This document shows positions 61,500 through 64,000 of a stretch of DNA of 64,000 nucleotides, one piece after another; position 1 is the stretch's first letter; the number at the start of each line of letters is the position of its first letter. The position numbers and the translations under genes were made by a program. Under the pieces are notes generated by a model, which was not told the DNA's origin, ran no database searches, and saw nothing but the letters and a program-made list of their open reading frames with translations. This DNA comes from JBAZZQ01 sp041658725 (lineage in GTDB: Bacteria; Planctomycetota; Phycisphaerae; JAAYCJ01), in the NCBI GenBank assembly GCA_041658725.1, contig JBAZZQ010000004.1, positions 1-64,000 on the forward strand, given 5' to 3'.

Positions 61500-62729
61500 A
61501 TGAATCGTGTAATAATATTTGAAGACCCGGGATTCAAAAATCTTCTTCCGCTCGTTTATTGGCGGGCGGTTTTCCAGCTTCGCTGCGGAAGAACCGATTT
61601 GCTCACCAAAATTCTGGACCAGTTGCGGATTTCAAATCCCATTCTGTTCGTGCGTCCGGAATTGGCCGAGGTCGTTGCCGAACAAGTTCCGCATGTCGTT
61701 AATCCAATTTTGAAAAATGACGGCAATGATGTTTTGCTGGTTAATGGTCGATGGCTTGCCAATTGTCCATTGCCGGAACTTCCGGTAAATTCGCATTTGC
61801 TCCAGGGTAATACAGTCGTCGCCGCCAGAATACCATCCGATAAGGTTCCAACCCTCTCACCGAACAGCCTCGTTCAATCGGACATGGTATTGACCGGAAG
61901 TCAACCGATCTCCGCCAAAGACAATATCGTCCTGATAAATTATCCCTGGGACCTCGTTGGGCAAAATAAAGGCGAAATTATCCGTGAATTCAACGACGAT
62001 TCAAAAACCGGCAGAATCTATTCCGGAGTACATTTGCTGGATGAGCGAAATATTCACATCGGCCAGGGAACCACGATCAAGCCGGGAACGGTACTGGACG
62101 CTGAAGACGGCCCCATTTGGATCGACCAGAACGTTTGCATTCTTCCCAACGTAGTCATTCAGGGACCGGTTTTTATCGGACCTGGCAGCCTGATCCAGTC
62201 CAGTGCCCATATTCGCGAGGGAACCTCGATTGGTCCGGTCTGCAAGGTCGGCGGGGAGGTCGAAGATTCCATTCTACAGGGTTACAGCAACAAGCAGCAC
62301 TATGGTTTTCTCGGCCATTCCTATCTGGGCCAATGGATCAACTGCGGAGCCGGTATGACCAACTCCGACCTGAAAAACACGTACGGCCTTATCAAGGTAA
62401 GTCTTGATGGCCAAACCACAATCAATACGGGTCTGATTTTCGTCGGCCTGACGGTCGGGGATCACACCAAAATCGGAATTGACGTTTGCTTCCCCTGCGG
62501 TGCCGTCGTCGGTACCGCCAGCAGTGTCAGCACCAGCCGTTACGCACCAAAATTTGTCCCATCCTTTTGCTGGCTGACCGACGAAGAAAAAAAGGATTAC
62601 AACCCCGACGAAGCGATAAAAGTAGCTCGACGTTCCATGACCCGCCGAAAACTCGACCTCACCGATGCTCAAAAACGATTATTTATGGCCCTACCCGAAA
62701 TTACGCGAAAGTACGAAAATAGCCGGTAA
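61500..62729 (+). CDS. GlmU-like sugar nucleotidyltransferase/acyltransferase-fold protein
   Basis: A 409-residue protein of the atypical GlmU-related family found in Bacteroidetes and planctomycetes. The N-terminus (VIIFEDPGFKNLLPLVYWRA) resembles a nucleotidyltransferase but lacks the GGxGTRL signature; after about residue 185 hexapeptide repeats form a left-handed beta helix (IHIGQGTTIKPGTVLDAEDG, VVIQGPVFIGPGSLIQ). It may make or modify UDP-linked amino sugars, but activity is not assured. AGGA precedes the ATG. Confidence 0.8.
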   Translation: MNRVIIFEDPGFKNLLPLVYWRAVFQLRCGRTDLLTKILDQLRISNPILFVRPELAEVVAEQVPHVVNPILKNDGNDVLLVNGRWLANCPLPELPVNSHLLQGNTVVAARIPSDKVPTLSPNSLVQSDMVLTGSQPISAKDNIVLINYPWDLVGQNKGEIIREFNDDSKTGRIYSGVHLLDERNIHIGQGTTIKPGTVLDAEDGPIWIDQNVCILPNVVIQGPVFIGPGSLIQSSAHIREGTSIGPVCKVGGEVEDSILQGYSNKQHYGFLGHSYLGQWINCGAGMTNSDLKNTYGLIKVSLDGQTTINTGLIFVGLTVGDHTKIGIDVCFPCGAVVGTASSVSTSRYAPKFVPSFCWLTDEEKKDYNPDEAIKVARRSMTRRKLDLTDAQKRLFMALPEITRKYENSR

Positions 62730-62772
62730 GAGGACTTGTTTTAAATGCGATTAAAAGGGTATATTATAGAGT

Positions 62773-63093
62773 ATGAGTGATAAAGTGCGGGAAATCCTGA
62801 AGGAACTGCGTCATCGCTTGGAGGTCCTCTATGGATCGCGACTTGTTCAGCTTGTCCTCTACGGTTCTCAGGCTCGCGGCGACGACGAAGCGGGTTCTGA
62901 CATCGACGTCTTGGTGGTCCTGAAGGGACCGGTTTCGCCCTGTGAAGAGATTAACCGTGTCAGTGAACTTAAGGCAAAACTTTGCTTGGATTACGAAGAG
63001 GTCATAAGCTGTATCTTCATGGACGAAGAATTTTTTACTAACCGACAAGGTCCGCTTCTTCGAAATATCCGTAGAGAAGGAATACCTGTATGA
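62773..63093 (+). CDS. MNT-type nucleotidyltransferase of a second HEPN pair
   Basis: A 106-residue minimal nucleotidyltransferase with LVLYGSQARGDDEAG and SDIDVLVVL (GS and DxD catalytic residues intact). It overlaps the HEPN gene by ATGA. In this subtype the enzyme is encoded first and the HEPN partner is the longer kind without R-x4-H-x-Y. It is a different branch from the MntA/HepT pair at 50868. Confidence 0.88.
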   Translation: MSDKVREILKELRHRLEVLYGSRLVQLVLYGSQARGDDEAGSDIDVLVVLKGPVSPCEEINRVSELKAKLCLDYEEVISCIFMDEEFFTNRQGPLLRNIRREGIPV

Positions 63094-63513
63094 CCAACGA
63101 CCAGGAAGATCTTCTTTTGGAAGCCCGAGATAGTTTGTCGGCGGCAAAAGTGCTTTTGGAGAATGGGTATCCGGGATATTCGGCATCCCGTGCCTATTAT
63201 TGTATGTTTTATATCGCGGAGGCTTTTTTGGAAGGCGAAGGTCTTGCCTATTCCAAACATTCCGCGGTAATATCCAGCCTTTGGCAATACTTTTGCTCGC
63301 CCCGGCAGAGTTCCGACCGAATTTCATCAATTTTTATCGAAAGCCCAAGATTTACGCCATGCGGGGGATTACGGTAGCCGCGGCGCGGTCAATTATGAGC
63401 ATGCTCGTGAACAGATTCGCCGGGCGGAAGAATTTTTAAAACTTAGCGAGCGGTTGATCGGTCCTTTGCCGAAAGATGAGCATGAAAACAACACCGGAAA
63501 TACAACGGAATAA
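63090..63513 (+). pseudogene. HEPN-domain gene interrupted by a frameshift
   Basis: The first frame gives LLLEARDSLSAAKVLLENGY and ASRAYYCMFYIAEAFLEGEG, then turns to nonsense after SKHSAVISS. From about 63280 the next frame continues the same protein: FGNTFARPGRVPTEFHQFLS, AQDLRHAGDYGSRGAV and AREQIRRAEEFLKLSERLI, ending at TAA 63511-63513. One extra base near 63276-63283 explains it. The intact product would have about 140 residues. Either a real inactivation or an assembly error; the partner nucleotidyltransferase is intact. Confidence 0.8.
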
Positions 63514-63543
63514 CGTTCGATGTCGCTTCTACCGGCTACGTCT

Positions 63544-64000
63544 TCAGAATTGCTGCAAAAACCGCATATCGTTTTCGGTAAACAAACGGATATCCTTGAT
63601 TTGATGTTTTCCCATCGTCATTCGCTCGATGCCGAACCCGAACGCAAATCCGCTGTAGATTTCCGTATCATAACCGACTGCCTGCAGCACGTTCGGATCG
63701 ACCATTCCGCACCCACCGATTTCCTTCCATCCGCTGTTGCCGCAACTATTACAGCCGCGTCCTCCGCAAATCATGCACGTGATATCGATCTCGGCGGAGG
63801 GTTCCGTAAACGGAAAATAACTCGGACGTAATCGCGTCTTGACATCCCGGCCGAAATAGGCTTTGGTGAATTGATCGATGGTGCTCTTGAGGTCGATCAT
63901 CGAAACCCCGCGGTCCACATACAAACACTCGATCTGATGAAACATCATGTGATGCGTGGCGTCGATGGTGTCCGGCCGGTACACTCTGCCGCAAGTTACG
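63544..64000 (-). CDS. pheS: Phenylalanyl-tRNA synthetase alpha subunit, C-terminal part, cut by the window end
   Basis: Charges tRNA-Phe with phenylalanine together with PheT. The visible 152 residues carry motif 2 (GRVYRPDTIDATHHMMFHQIE), a CMICGGRGCNSCG segment common in many bacterial PheS proteins, and the class II motif 3 (SGFAFGFGIERMTM) followed by IKDIRLFTENDMRFLQQF at the C-terminus. The reading frame stays open to the last base, so the N-terminal half lies beyond the window. Confidence 0.95.
   Translation of the reverse strand, partial: VTCGRVYRPDTIDATHHMMFHQIECLYVDRGVSMIDLKSTIDQFTKAYFGRDVKTRLRPSYFPFTEPSAEIDITCMICGGRGCNSCGNSGWKEIGGCGMVDPNVLQAVGYDTEIYSGFAFGFGIERMTMGKHQIKDIRLFTENDMRFLQQF

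Overview
The window looks like a chromosome segment of a planctomycete, most likely a Phycisphaerae relative. I base this on the 16S rRNA gene at about 47148-48717, read by eye rather than by alignment, together with that gene standing alone without 23S or 5S, paired ECF sigma/anti-sigma genes, a groEL-groES-groEL cluster, an Lpt-type outer-membrane gene, and many planctomycete-style intergenic palindromes. Most genes have clear Shine-Dalgarno sequences that match the CCTCC anti-SD at the 16S 3' end.

Layout. 1-600: a possible transposase tail, then the groE control region with a consensus-perfect sigma-54 promoter. 607-4262: groEL1, groES, groEL2, ending at a strong terminator. 4327-9143: a YgiT/DUF4258 pair, dnaJ-grpE-fmdB, a Phd/RelE pair, a class A beta-lactamase lipoprotein and a decayed antitoxin. 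9164-10782: a membrane metalloprotease gene bracketed by about 112-bp inverted repeats and by duplicated promoters. 10822-16145: PolX, an unusual P-loop-like protein, a HEPN-like protein and a trypsin-TPR protein. 16384-20336: KdsC-type phosphatase and a giant LptC/LptA-like protein. 20687-31258: ThuA and Gfo/Idh genes, ispG, a lyxose-isomerase-like cupin, gdhA, a KaiC-like/PEP-synthase-like fusion, an epimerase and two sugar ABC permeases. 31470-46433: PhoR/PhoB, a HEAT-repeat protein, ROK kinase, Tex, FKBP isomerase, ECF sigma and anti-sigma, TauE/SafE with DUF1634, and an APC permease.

46632-48896 is a complete monocistronic 16S transcription unit: two promoters, boxA, a processing stem and a GNRA-loop terminator. 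Directly behind it on the + strand lies a HEPN/nucleotidyltransferase island (48951-52178). Facing it is a minus-strand operon (56315-52179) coding for a zinc-ribbon GTPase, a GAP1-like partner, an FGE-fold protein without the catalytic cysteines, a coiled-coil protein and a proline-rich protein. A membrane HATPase protein that lacks its phospho-acceptor histidine lies upstream. This operon is the best candidate here for a little-described system, plausibly a GTPase-centred conflict or signalling system. The window ends with a thioredoxin-like protein, a CYTH protein, a 45-residue membrane peptide ahead of an MFS transporter, a GlmU-like protein, a second nucleotidyltransferase/HEPN pair whose HEPN gene is frameshifted, and the 3' part of pheS.

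The intergenic spaces hold at least seven repeat families, several of them acting as or overlapping terminators, promoters or stop codons. I saw no tRNA gene, no CRISPR array and no intact insertion sequence.
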